DNA of 64,000 nt from Morinoia aosen (taxonomy: Eukaryota; Arthropoda; Malacostraca; Amphipoda; Talitridae): contig CM059564.1 in the NCBI GenBank assembly GCA_030386875.1, positions 41,126,075-41,190,074 of the forward strand. The letters are read 5' to 3'. Below are positions 46,091-57,469 of this stretch, piece by piece (the first letter of the stretch is position 1; each line of letters begins with the position of its first letter). The notes under the pieces were generated by a model that worked only from the letters and a program-made list of their open reading frames with translations, was not told the DNA's origin and ran no database searches. The translations under genes and the position numbers were made by a program.

Positions 46091-46660
46091 CAGTACACAC
46101 ACGTGATACCCGTGGCACAGGACCAAACCAAGGCTTGTAAACACGGCGACAAAATACGTGTATGCTCAGTGACCACCTTCTGATGACTACATGCCGTAAG
46201 ATGTAGGGGACTCTAAAAATAAAGCTAAACTAACAATTGCCTCCCCTAACTTAACTGAGGGCCTTCGTTTTCATGACTCTGCCTCTAACCTCACCGTACG
46301 TCATAGCTGCCTTAATTGGAGTACAACGTCACGGTGTCACGTACCTCTACGTACAGTGTCCTCGATCCCGCGCACATGAACAGTGTAGGACAGTTTTGGC
46401 TCGACCTAGTAAGAGTAGTAACTTTTCAAAGGGGAGAACCAAAACAGTTTTGGCGTAACCTAGTAACAGTAGTAACTTTTCAGACAAGAGGTGACGCAAT
46501 GAACATCAAAACGTTCTACACACCTATTTTTATTAGCACCATTGGGAATATTTTATGCATCTCTAAATGACATAACAGCGGCCGCTATATCAATTAAATA
46601 TACCGGATGGTTCACGAGTCGGTGACAGCACAGTGAGTCCTGGGCAACACCGATGTCTAA
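46091..46660. other. No gene recognised
   Basis: AGTAGTAACTTTTCA-type words are duplicated at about 46411 and 46469 (58 bp apart) inside two short overlapping frames. No recognisable product. Confidence 0.4.
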
Positions 46661-47067
46661 TAGCCTGTCTACACTATCCAACTTTTCGTGAATATTATTA
46701 TTCATTATATTATTTATTGACATGTTACGTTATAACTGAATAAATATAGTACACGTTCAGTAGTTAATTTCGGTAAATACAATATCCATGCAGTCCTATA
46801 ATTTGATATATTTGCGAGAAAAACATAATGAAATCGATAAAATAGGAAAAAACACGCAGAAACCAAGCAATCCGCGAGCAAAAAAACCATCCACAAAACA
46901 CGAACAAGCGAGTGTTCACTGTATCTACAAAAGTTTGTGTTGGGAGTTTCCCAACAGCTTCTAAAACACGAACACACCGAAATCTGGCAGTTTTCCACCT
47001 GTGTTCGTGTTCCCGACCTGCCGAAAAACACAAGATTCTGCCGAAAGATTGATGATGTGGACGGGCC
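46661..47067. mobile_element. Degraded TIR DNA transposon, non-autonomous
   Basis: The left end AGCCTGTCTACACTATCCAA and the complement of the right end, GGCCCGTCCACATCATCAAT, match at about 19 of 26 positions over the extended TIR, most differences being transitions. Internal CTGCCGAAA and AACACGAACA words repeat in both orientations and GTTGGGA-gtt-TCCCAAC (about 46939-46955) is a perfect hairpin. No transposase frame. Flanking target duplication is not clear, so the superfamily is open. Confidence 0.5.
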
Positions 47068-48640
47068 TTAAGAGGAAGTGTGCTCACACCGGGTTTGTGT
47101 CATGCGACTGGTCGCAAGATTCGCCTTTCGTGGCCAAACACCCTCAAGTTTGAAATTTTTCTACGAAAAATTTTACAGAACAACCAGCTCAGCATTTTAC
47201 ATCTCCGCAGACTTGCCAGATGCCGAGTGGTCTTCCTTGTCAAGTACTACTCGAAAAAGTACGAAATCGAGGAGCTTAGCCAGTAAATAGAACAACTTGC
47301 CAACTTGTATACGAGATTTACGGACTGGGTGGTATCCTAAATCCAATTTCATAATCAGAAAACTAAAACGCAAACTTCCAAGCGCAAAAATTTCACATGA
47401 GCTACAAAGAAGACCGTTTGTATGATACCGCAGGGCCGCAAAGCAACCATTACTGCAGTGCTACGTGGCCAATGCGCGCACTTCTTCTTGCTTGGGTCAT
47501 TGCGCCCGCATCGCACTTAATGCCGTCGTAAACATCCGGTGCTCTTCGACGTCAGCTACGTCCGTGTGCTGCCTCTTGTTTTGTTGAATGAGTCGCTCAG
47601 GCTAATGTTCGCTCATCGTGACTCGCCTATTCCAGTCTCATCACGGGATACTTTGAAAGAAAGGGCACTTACTTGGTGTGAGCGCTTATCACCGAATGGC
47701 ATAATTGATGGATCACTTTTGGTATACATGTGGAGCAATCTTTTATGCGTCATAATTTGATCAAACGAAATACGGGACCACGCCAACGATCTGTGCGGCA
47801 AGCATTCTTTAGTTATCTTGCAACGATAATATATGCAGAAACTACATACACATCACATGAAAACAACGGATACTTACTCCTCAGTGAAGCCGTGTAGTTA
47901 TTTTCAGCAACCTCCGTATTCCACGAGTGAGATCAAAGAAGGCATTTCGCTCACCACGTACCGAGATGACCGCCTGCCCCGTAACATTGCATTTACTGAT
48001 AGTTAATGTCCGAATTTCATGAGTTAACCCTGACCCCCTCGCTGTGAGGGTGTTCAACCAAAGCAAATTGAAGAAGCTCGTGGCTCTCATGAAATTAGTA
48101 GAGTTTAGAAGGGGAAGAACGAGGGGATATTTTCTCCTGTTTAACGTGTTTTACTTCATTGACTTAAATTTCAATGCATGTTGCACACGTAATACTTGTA
48201 ATTAACGGTGTTTCTGGGGTTTAAAGTTTTCACTTTATTCAACACAGTGGTAACTCTGCTAAAATAAAGCTTCTAAATGATGGAAACGTGCCTACCAAAA
48301 TCTGAAAACATTCCAGAAACTCAAATCCAGGTATCTTTTTCGGTAATTCAGCATTAAATTTCAATAAAACTTTTTTCGTTCTCAGTAATGCTGGCACCAG
48401 ATATGCAAGCAGTGGGGATGAAGTTATTTACGTACATATTCACATGGACTCATTCACAATGTGAATGTAGAAATTGTACATACATAGTCATGTAACGATG
48501 CAATTTTCTAGGCATCAGTGAAAAGAAATGAGCAACGGGGAGACGTAGAGGCTGCTCATACCATGGGCGAATGCGCGCACATGATCAAGCACTGGTGATG
48601 AAGTGAAGGTCAGAGCAACACACAGCGTAGGCAGAGTAAA
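47068..48640. other. No gene recognised
   Basis: The stretch 47080-47286 is open in two plus frames (68 and 70 codons); one gives a basic, leucine-rich peptide ending KKYEIEELSQ that I do not recognise. A balanced patch lies at 47430-47530. ATTCACAT/ATGTGAAT form a small inverted repeat near 48440-48465. Confidence 0.35.
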
Positions 48641-48906
48641 GGGCCGTTTACACTAGGGGACATTTTGGCCGTACAGCGCGACACGTGTATACGCGGCTAA
48701 CCACTCAGGCTCATATTTGTGTGTATTTATACAAAGCTCCCTATTCGCTCTGATCGAATTACTAATGCAAGACACTCAAGAGCCTCGTAATTACTGTGGC
48801 GAATAGGGAACTTCGTATAAACACACACAAATATGAAACTCAGTGGTGAGCCTCGTATACACGTGTCGCGCCTCACGGCCGAAATGTCCCCTAGCGTAAA
48901 CGGCCC
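48641..48906. mobile_element. Foldback MITE, 266 bp with arms of about 108 bp
   Basis: The left arm (48641-48748) starts GGGCCGTTTACACTAGGGGA; the complement of the right arm (48799-48906) starts GGGCCGTTTACGCTAGGGGA and continues through GACACGTGTATACG, CATATTTGTGTGT and CCCTATTCGC. The arms are close to 90% identical and a further AATTAC/GTAATT pairing extends inwards, leaving about 40 bp of loop. No clear target-site duplication and no coding capacity. GGGCC-type ends occur in several DNA transposon superfamilies; I leave it unassigned. Confidence 0.88.
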
Positions 48907-48948
48907 TCAAGTCAGGCGTGCATGAGGGCAGTGAAGACATGAGCTCGG

Positions 48949-49177
48949 TTAAAACTTTGACTGCGGCTGCTAAAACTGAATTTCAATATTCAACTCAAAT
49001 TTGAAGTCAATTAAGGTGAGCAATGTTGAAAATAGCAAACATTAACTGGATCGTGGCTCCATTTAGTTTTGATTTAATATTTATGAAAGTTGAATTTGTG
49101 GCTATAGGTTGGTCAGCAGCTTTATGAAAACTCGCTCAGTGACCACCGGTGGCTCATGTCGCAGTCAAAGTGTTTAG
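48949..49177 (+). mobile_element. piggyBac-like MITE, copy C (best preserved)
   Basis: TTAA (48949-48952) is followed by AACTTTGACTGCG. The right end reads CGCAGTCAAAGTG followed by TTTAGG, probably a mutated TTAA. ACTTTGACTGCG and CGCAGTCAAAGT form a perfect 12 bp terminal inverted repeat (48954-48965 and 49160-49171). The TTAA target and CTTTGA terminus are features of piggyBac-type elements. The internal 200 bp is AT-rich and non-coding. Two more copies lie at 20488-20712 and 44279-44483. Confidence 0.8.
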
Positions 49178-49225
49178 GACAGGTGAGCGTAAGTTGCAAC
49201 CTGGTGGTGGTACAACGCTAATTTT

Positions 49226-49364
49226 TCCACGAAAGATATCCCGTAAAGAAGTCTATAAACATCAAGAAACTTATACTGCATCTCTATGAGGTACAACATC
49301 TTCTAATCGATACTTCTACGTATTAACGATTGGGGAATTTGCATGATAAAATTTTCCCGTAAGA
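49226..49364. repeat. Dispersed repeat, left copy beside the satellite
   Basis: TTTTTCCACGA ... GATATC ... GTCTATAAACATCAAGAA, ATACTGCATCTCT and CGATACTTCTA recur in the same order and orientation at 55231-55372, at about 75% identity. The two copies flank the 55 bp and 31 bp arrays at a distance of 6 kb. Confidence 0.75.
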
Positions 49365-49556
49365 AGACACTAGGAAGATTTGGAGAAATAGACGCACAGA
49401 TGCTATTATCGCCTAGCCTTTCACTTTTCACTTAATGTTTACGCGCAAGTTAGATGTTGTAACTCAACTCATCATTTGATGTGAGAGACGGGAAAACTCG
49501 TAACAAAGGGGACTTTGCCTCATTGATGTGAGTAAAAGAAGAAATTTACCTCTTCC

Positions 49557-52500
49557 AGCACCAAAATTACGGTTGTGACAACAGCAGAGTATCAGGGAAA
49601 GTGTCAGGAGTAGCACCAAAATTACAGTTGTGACAACAGCAGAGTATCAGGGAAAGTGTCAGTAGTAGCACCAAAATTACAGTTGTGACAACAGCAGAGT
49701 ATCAGGGAAAGTGTCAGTAGTAGCACCAAAATTACGGTTGTGACAACAGCAGAGTATCAGGGAAAGTGTCAGGAGTAGCACCAAAATTACAGTTGTGACA
49801 ACAGCAGAGTATCAGGGAAAGTGTCAGTAGTAGCACCAAAATTACAGTTGTGACAACAGCAGAGTATCAGGGAAAGTGTCAGGAGTAGCACCAAAATTAC
49901 AGTTGCGACAACAGCAGAGTATCAGTGAAAGTGTCAGTAGTAGCACCAAAATTACGGTTGTGACAACAGCAGAGTATCAGGGAAAGTGTCAGTAGTAGCA
50001 CCAAAATTACGGTTGGTACAACAGCAGAGTATCAGGGAAAGTGTCAGTAGTAGCACCAAAATTACGGTTGTGACAACAGCAGAGTATCAGGGAAAGTGTC
50101 AGTAGTAGCACCAAAATTACGGTTGTGACAACAGCAGAGTATCAGGGAAAGTGTCAGTAGTAGCACCAAAATTACGGTTGTGACAACAGCAGAGTATCAG
50201 GGAAAGTGTCAGTAGTAGCACCAAAATTACGGTTGTGACAACAGCAGAGTATCAGGGAAAGTGTCAGTAGTAGCACCAAAATTACGGTTGTGACAACAGC
50301 AGAGTATCAGGGAAAGTGTCAGTAGTAGCACCAAAATTACGGTTGTGACAACAGCAGAGTATCAGGGAAAGTGTCAGTAGTAGCACCAAAATTACGGTTG
50401 TGACAACAGCAGAGTATCAGGGAAAGTGTCAGTAGTAGCACCAAAATTACGGTTGTGACAACAGCAGAGTATCAGGGAAAGTGTCAGTAGTAGCACCAAA
50501 ATTACGGTTGTGACAACAGCAGAGTATCAGGGAAAGTGTCAGTAGTAGCACCAAAATTATGGTTGTGACAACAGCAGAGTATCAGGGAAAGTGTCAGTAG
50601 TAGCACCAAAATTACGGTTGTGACAACAGCAGAGTATCAGGGAAAGTGTCAGTAGTAGCACCAAAATTACGGTTGTGACAACAGCAGAGTATCAGGGAAA
50701 GTGTCAGTAGTAGCACCAAAATTACGGTTGTGACAACAGCAGAGTATCAGGGAAAGTGTCAGTAGTAGCACCAAAATTACGGTTGTGACAACAGCAGAGT
50801 ATCAGGGAAAGTGTCAGTAGTAGCACCAAAATTACAGTTGGGACAACAGCAGAGTATCAGTGAAAGTGTCAGTAGTAGCACCAAAATTACGGTTGTGACA
50901 ACAGCAGAGTATCAGGGAAAGTGTCAGTAGTAGCACCAAAATTACGGTTGGGACAACAGCAGAGTATCAGGGAAAGTGTAAGGAGTAGCACCAAAATTAC
51001 AGTTGCGACAACAGCAGAGTATCAGTGAAAGTGTCAGTAGTAGCACCAAAATTACGGTTGTGACAACAGCAGAGTATCAGTGAAAGTGTCAGTAGTAGCA
51101 CCAAAATTACGGTTATGACAACAGCAGAGTATCAGGGAAAGTGTCAGTAGTAGCACCAAAATTACAGTTGTGACAACAGCAGAGTATCAGGGAAAGTGTC
51201 AGTAGTAGCACCAAAATTACGGTTGGTACAACAGCAGAGTATCAGGGAAAGTGTCAGTAGTAGCACCAAAATTACAGTTGGGACAACAGCAGAGTATCAG
51301 GGAAAGTGTCAGGAGTAGCACCAAAATTACGGTTGGTACAACAGCAGAGTATCAGGGAAAGTGTCAGTAGTAGCACCAAAATTACAGTTGGGACAACAGC
51401 AGAGTATCAGGGAAAGTGTCAGTAGTAGCACCAAAATTACAGTTGGGACAACAGCAGAGTATCAGGGAAAGTGTCAGTAGTAGCACCAAAATTACGGTTG
51501 GGACAACAGCAGAGTATCAGGGAAAGTGTCAGTAGTAGCACCAAAATTACAGTTGGGACAACAGCAGAGTATCAGGGAAAGTGTCAGTAGTAGCACCAAA
51601 ATTACGGTTGGGACAACAGCAGAGTATCAGGGAAAGTGTCAGTAGTAGCACCAAAATTACGGTTGGGACAACAGCAGAGTATCAGGGAAAGTGTCAGTAG
51701 TAGCACCAAAATTACGGTTGGGACAACAGCAGAGTATCAGGGAAAGTGTCAGGAGCAGCACCAAAATTACAGTTGGGACAACAGCAGAGTATCAGGGAAA
51801 GTGTCAGGAGTAGCACCAAAATTACAGTTGGGGCAACAGCAGAGTATCAGGGAAAGTGTCAGTAGTAGCACCAAAATTACAGTTGTGACAACAGCAGAGT
51901 ATCAGAGAAAGTCTCAGTAGTAGCACCAAAATTACAGTTGGGACTTCAGCAGAGTATCAGGGAAAGTGTCAGGAGTAGCACCAAAATTACAGTTGTGACA
52001 ACAGCAGAGTATCAGGGAAAGTGTCAGTAGTAGCACCAAAATTACGGTTGGGACAACAGCAGAGTATCAGGGAAAGTGTCGGTAGTAGCACCAAAATTAC
52101 GGTTGGGACAACAGCAGAGTATCAGGGAAAGTGTCAGTAGTAGCACCAAAATTACGGTTGGGACAACAGCAGAGTATCAGGGAAAGTGTCAGGAGTAGCA
52201 CCAAAATTACAGTTGGGACAACAGCAGAGTATCAGGGAAAATGTCAGGAGTAGCACCAAAATTACAGTTGGGACAACAGCAGAGTATCAGGGAAAGTGTC
52301 AGGAGTAGCACCAAAATTACGGTTGGGACAACAGCAGAGTATCAGGGAAAGTGTCGGTAGTAGCACCAAAATTGCGGTTGGGACAACAGCAGAGTATCAG
52401 GGAAAGTGTCGGTAGTAGCACCAAAATTACGGTTGGGACAACAGCAGAGTATCAGGGAAAGTGTCAGGAGTAGCACCAAAATTACAGTTGGGACAACAGC

Positions 52501-53670
52501 AGAGTATCAGGGAAAGTGCCAGGAGTAGCACCGAAATTACGGTTGGGACAACAGCAGAGTATCAGGGAAAGTGTCGGTAGTAGCACCAAAATTACGGTTG
52601 GGACAACAGCAGAGTATCAGGGAAAGTGTCAGGAGTAGCACCAAAATTACGGTTGGGACAACAGCAGAGTATCAGGGAAAGTGTCGGTAGTAGCACCAAA
52701 ATTACGGTTGGGACAACAGCAGAGTATCAGGGAAAGTGTCGGTAGTAGCACCAAAATTACGGTTGGGACAACAGCAGAGTATCAGGGAAAGTGTCAGGAG
52801 TAGCACCAAAATTACAGTTGGGACAACAGCAGAGTATCAGGGAAAGTGTCAGGAGTAGCACCAAAATTACGGTTGGGACAACAGCAGAGTATCAGGGAAA
52901 GTGTCAGGAGTAGCACCAAAATTACGGTTGGGACAACAGCAGAGTATCAGGGAAAGTGTCGGTAGTAGCACCAAAATTACGGTTGGGACAACAGCAGAGT
53001 ATCAGGGAAAGTGTCAGTAGTAGCACCAAAATTACAGTTGGGACAACAGCAGAGTATCAGGGAAAGTGTCAGTAGTAGCACCAAAATTACAGTTGGGACA
53101 ACAGCAGAGTATCAGGGAAAGTGTCAGTAGTAGCACCAAAATTACAGTTGGGACAACAGCAGAGTATCAGGGAAAGTGTCAGTAGTAGCACCAAAATTAC
53201 AGTTGGGACAACAGCAGAGTATCAGGGAAAGTGTCAGTAGTAGCACCAAAATTACAGTTGTGACAACAGCAGAGTATCAGGGAAAGTGTCAGTAGTAGCA
53301 CCAAAATTACAGTTGGGACAACAGCAGAGTATCAGGGAAAGTGTCAGTAGTAGCACCAAAATTACAGTTGGGACAACAGCAGAGTATCAGGGAAAGTGTC
53401 AGTAGTAGCACCAAAATTACAGTTGGGACAACAGCAGAGTATCAGGGAAAGTGTCAGTAGTAGCACCAAAATTACAGTTGGGACAACAGCAGAGTATCAG
53501 GGAAAGTGTCAGTAGTAGCACCAAAATTACAGTTGGGACAACAGCAGAGTATCAGGGAAAGTGTCAGTGGTAGCACCAAAAATACAGTTGGGACAACAGC
53601 AGAGTATCAGGGAAAGTGTCAGTAGTAGCACCAAAATTATACTTGTAACAGCAGCAGAGTATCAATAACA
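49557..53670. repeat. 55 bp satellite array, about 74 units
   Basis: The unit contains AGTAGTAGCACCAAAATTAC, GGTTGTGACAACAGCAGAGT and ATCAGGGAAAGTGTC. GTTGT-G-ACAAC is an 11 bp palindrome in each unit. Diagnostic sites vary by domain: TTGTGACA dominates to about 50.8 kb and TTGGGACA from about 51.2 kb; GGTAGTAG/AGGAGTAG alternate at about 52.1-52.95 kb; a uniform ACAGTTGGG run fills about 53.0-53.6 kb. Indels are almost absent, so the array is young or strongly homogenised. The last unit decays at 53625-53670. No functional frame. Confidence 0.98.
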
Positions 53671-53734
53671 GAGTGGCAATAGCAGCACCAGAATCTCAGC
53701 AGCTACAGTAGCAGAGCGTTAGCCGCAGAGTGGC

Positions 53735-54430
53735 CAAAGCAGCGGCTGGATCACAGCTGGAAAAGAGCAGCAGCAGCTGGATCACAGCTGTAACAGAGCA
53801 GCAGCAGCTGGATCACAGCTGGAAAAGAGCAGCAGTAGCTGGATCACAGCTGTAACCGAGCAGCAGCAGCTGGATCACAGCTGTAACAGAGCAGCAGCAG
53901 CTAGATCACAGCTGTAACAGAGCAGCAGCAGCTGGATCACAGCTGTAACAGAGCAGCAGCAGCTGGATCACAGCTGTAACAGAGCAGCAGCAGTTGGATC
54001 ACAGCTGGAAAAGAGCAGCAGCAGCTGGATCACAGCTGTTACCGAGCAGCAGAAGCTGGATCACAGCTGTAACAGAGCAGCAGCAGCTGGATCACAGCTG
54101 TAACAGAGCAGCAGCAGCTGGATCACAGCTGTAACAGAGCAGCAGCATTTGGATCACAGCTGGAAAAGAGCAGCAGCAGCTGGATCACAGCTGTTACCGA
54201 GCAGCAGAAGCTGGATCACAGCTGTAACAGAGCAGCAGCAGCTGGATCACAGCTGTAACAGAGCAGCAGCAGCTGGATCACAGCTGGAACAGAGCAGCAG
54301 CAGCTGGATCACAGCTGGAAAAGAGCAGCAGCAGCTGGATCACAGCTGTAACCGAGCAGCAGAAGCTGGATCACAGCTGTAACAGAGCAGCAGCAGCTGG
54401 ATCACAGCTGGAAAAGAGCAGCAGCAGCTG
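53735..54430. repeat. 31 bp minisatellite with 155 bp higher-order repeat
   Basis: The unit is GAGCAGCAGCAGCTGGATCA plus CAGCTGTAACA, about 22 units. Each has two CAGCTG words (E-box/PvuII). Variants GGAAAAG, GTAACAG and GTTACCG follow an ordered series: a TTGGATC-GGAAAAG unit, a GTTACCG unit and three GTAACAG units make a 155 bp (5 x 31) block repeated at about 53994 and 54149. A transition zone (53670-53735) separates it from the 55 bp array. Confidence 0.95.
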
Positions 54431-55230
54431 CACGCCGAGCGCCTGATCCCATCGAGATAGGTAGAGCCGCCTGCAACAAATGTCTGCGCACTTGTTTGCC
54501 TCGCAGCTCACAGCTGCAGAAGATGCTCAGCAGATATTTTCATTTGCTTCGTTACGAAGAAATACATGGGGGATGCCAATACACAAATGTAGCTTACCTT
54601 CTTGAAACTGTTAAAGCTCCCCTTTCAGTTTTGGATAAAACCACTCGGAGTTTATTCAGCGCCATGAACTGACAGTTTACTCATCTTATATTAATTTGTC
54701 GTAACTAACACATTTTTCTCTCCCATCTTTTCTTCCTAAGGTCCGACAATTGGGCCAGCATGGTAGCTGGCCCAATGTGTTGTTCGTTCTTTATGCCAGG
54801 GTGGACCGGTGATGAAAATTGTCTCACTCTTCAGTTTGACTTTTTGCAAAAACAGTTTAGCCAAATGGCCTTTATCGACAAATTGAACTCATTAGCAATA
54901 CCAAGGATGCGGCTGCGCTTACCAGGGACAGCGAACGTCCGTATGGAAAAGTTACTGTTCACAAGACACAGTTTATGTTTTAACCTGACAGCATTTACAA
55001 TTATCGTCATTATTGATGGTCCTGAAAGGACAAAGTCATTGACAAAAGTCGTTGTATCTAAGTAGTGAGGCTGCATCATCTCGATTACCTTAGTTTCTCA
55101 AGACATGCATCATCGTGAGTCATATACCTTTGTGCACATGCTCGTAAATGTTTGTTTTACGGGCCTATCTTCAAGAGATGGATATCGCTCTTACTGAATA
55201 TCTTCACTAAACGCATATATTTTTTGAACG
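54431..55230. other. No gene recognised
   Basis: The region 54760-55079 has mirror-image frames on both strands (101 and 82 codons) without recognisable domains. The remainder is AT-rich. Confidence 0.35.
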
Positions 55231-55372
55231 AGTATTTTTCCACGAGCCTGATATCTTCCATAAATAAGTCTATAAACATCAAGAACCATATACTGCATCT
55301 CTGTGAGATAGAACATATTTTAATCAATACTTCTATGTTTTAACGAATGTGGAATTTGTGTTATAATTTCCC
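55231..55372. repeat. Dispersed repeat, right copy beside the satellite
   Basis: Partner of 49226-49364. It shares TTTTTCCACGA, GATATC, GTCTATAAACATCAAGAA, ATACTGCATCTCTGTGAG, ATACTTCTATG and GGAATTTG. Similarity ends at both sides within about 140 bp, so it looks like an old interspersed element fragment rather than a large segmental duplication. Confidence 0.75.
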
Positions 55373-56029
55373 CATAATCGAAGCGAATGCCAAAATTACC
55401 AAATCGAACCTTTCATTAAACCGAGATGTTGTGCGAACACACAAACGAAATGTATACTTCACGAAATGTAGTGTGCGCAGAGCAGGTGCGAGAAGCAAAG
55501 CAAAAATAATTATAATCTTTTATGAGTACAACATGTGTGTTCTCTGTTAATTGTCATCTCGGGCGATTTGGGATGGTTTCGCAGCTGTGCAGAAACACCG
55601 AATTAACAATTTCTAATTTAGAAAAGCATCTTTCCTATGTGTAGTGGCGGTAAAATGAAACAAAACCCCTCAAATGCTGCATCAAAACGTCTGAATAACA
55701 GTCGAATGTACAAACAAAGGTGCACATCGCAGCCGACAAAGCAATAAAAGATGAAGGGTTAGTTTTCCATTTTTTGAACGCTCGTGCAAAACAGTTGTCT
55801 TCAAAGTTCCTTCAAATTTGCCGATACGACTCTACAGCGACAAATCCCCCTTAATATCGTCCATTATCACCGTAATATCCCGGAAAAATTGGTGCACCAA
55901 TTGCTTTCTTTTATTCGCAAAAACAGAAGCAGCAGCAGTGGCGGCGGCAGCGCTATATGAGCGTACGTTATTGCTGCTGGCGCTGCTGGTGTTGCTGCAG
56001 GTGCTCATTACGTGAGGATCCTAATTTCG
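55373..56029. other. No gene recognised
   Basis: AT-rich with a short GCAGCAG/GCTGCTG patch at 55925-56000. No coding frame supported. Confidence 0.4.
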
Positions 56030-56515
56030 GTCTCTAACAGAGAGCAATTTACTTTAAAATTCCGCGAAAGACAAACACCGATTAAAGCCAGCGCCACTAT
56101 AGTTACGCGTTATCGTTTTATCAGAAATAAATTACATTCTAAATTACAGGCGTGTTTATCTCGGCGTTTATGTTAATCGGTGCGGCGTGGAGTCGATCGC
56201 CATTAAAACATCAGACGAAAAATGCAGGGCTATCTTCATTGAATCTTTCCTGCTTCAAACGAGCGATGGATTGCCGTCATTACGTTTGCTGCGTCAAAAG
56301 ACCTTGTTATTCTTCTCGTGAATTTCTCGCTTTGGATTTGTTTTCGGTCCTCGCGCGCATTAGAGTTCGGCAAACTCGCTTCTTTAATTCTACTGCATGC
56401 GGGTCACAGACGAGCGTCAAAACGTTGCATACTAAATTCCTGATTTTATCAGACCATTTCAGCTCATGTTTTCCCACATCTTCTAAAGGAGGAAAACGGA
56501 AGCGCACCCTTTAAC
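56030..56515. promoter_or_regulatory. Candidate regulatory island with GATA-type words
   Basis: Balanced, unique-looking sequence with TTATCG (56110), TTTATCAG (about 56117), GTTTATCTCGGCGTTTATG (about 56154) and the inverted GATA pair CTGATTTTATCAG (56440-56452). The 120-codon plus frame at 56152-56514 has no protein-like features and the sequence reads like a non-coding conserved element. Conservation is untested. Confidence 0.33.
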
Positions 56516-57084
56516 CGTACGTGCATTCACATCACTTTAGATTTAATGTGTGGACGAGTCATTGTAAATGAACTATATAGGCATTAAAAAGGAATAAATT
56601 AAACAAGATTTTCGGACATATTATACATAAAGATGACGTGATTACTAATGAAATTGATGTAGACAGGCGTCACTTTATGGAGAGGTGAAGATTTATATTT
56701 ATCCGGTATCGATGTTTCCTTATTTAATCATAGTTCGACACCCTCGATAATAAAATTGTACACGCTAAATTTACTTCCTCACAGATGAATCCCCCAGTAA
56801 ACTTTCACAACTTACGGAACAAACTAAAAACCCATGTAGAAAATAATCACCACAACTGAAATTTGTTTTTTTAGCCAGAGGCAATGGGCTTGCAGGAAAC
56901 GAATTCGATGTCCAAGAAACTTGGAAGACGGCCCCGAGTTACGGCGTATGCTGGATGATGGTCAAGAAATACATCGGACGACCACGAAGAGCCCCGAATA
57001 AAGCCATTTGAGGACCGGCCATCGATCTGGCCTCTTTTTATGACGCCGCACACACACGGGTGTGCTCGGCCGCAGCTGCCCACC
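56516..57084. other. No gene recognised
   Basis: AT-rich to 56870, then balanced. TTTTTATGACGCCGC near 57034 is a Hox-like word in GC-rich context. No gene supported. Confidence 0.35.
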
Positions 57085-57290
57085 GCTCCGGCTGCTGCTG
57101 ATGATGCGCTGGTGCTGCTACGTGTACTGCTGTGCTAGTCGTGCACCCTGTACTGCTGTACTTACGGCCCGCCCGCTCATGTACTGCTGTTCTTGTTATG
57201 CTCTATGTACTGCTGCACTTACTGCTCACATGCTCATGCACTGCTGTATTTTCTAGTAACATGCTCATGTTCTGCTGCACTTACTGCTGT
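57085..57290. repeat. Degenerate TACTGCTG-type repeat
   Basis: TACTGCTGT/CACTTACTGCT words recur irregularly about every 20-40 bp, with ATGCTCATG words between them. Confidence 0.65.
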
Positions 57291-57469
57291 TCCCAGTCTT
57301 CGCTCTATCTTGTAATATCCTTACTAATTGAACTTGAATAATTTCAGCATGGTTTTTGAGTATTTGATGCCTGACGATGACGTGATCACTAGTCCTAAAT
57401 TGAATTCACTGCATTTCTTGTTCCATAGCTGCTGTAGCTGCTGCTGCTGTTATATTGGACCTGATGTGG

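Noticed and set aside
47080-47290. Basic Leu-rich frames next to the degraded TIR element, considered as a transposase remnant
   Set aside because: No catalytic or DNA-binding motif is recognisable in 68-70 codons, and the frame lies outside the proposed TIR boundary.
49557-53670. CRISPR or tRNA/snRNA gene cluster
   Set aside because: Units are contiguous with no spacers, and no A/B boxes, clover-leaf or Sm-site structure is seen in the 55 bp unit.
56152-56514. Plus-strand frame of 120 codons
   Set aside because: Composition and motif content fit a non-coding island better; the peptide has no recognisable domain and the opposite strand is open too.
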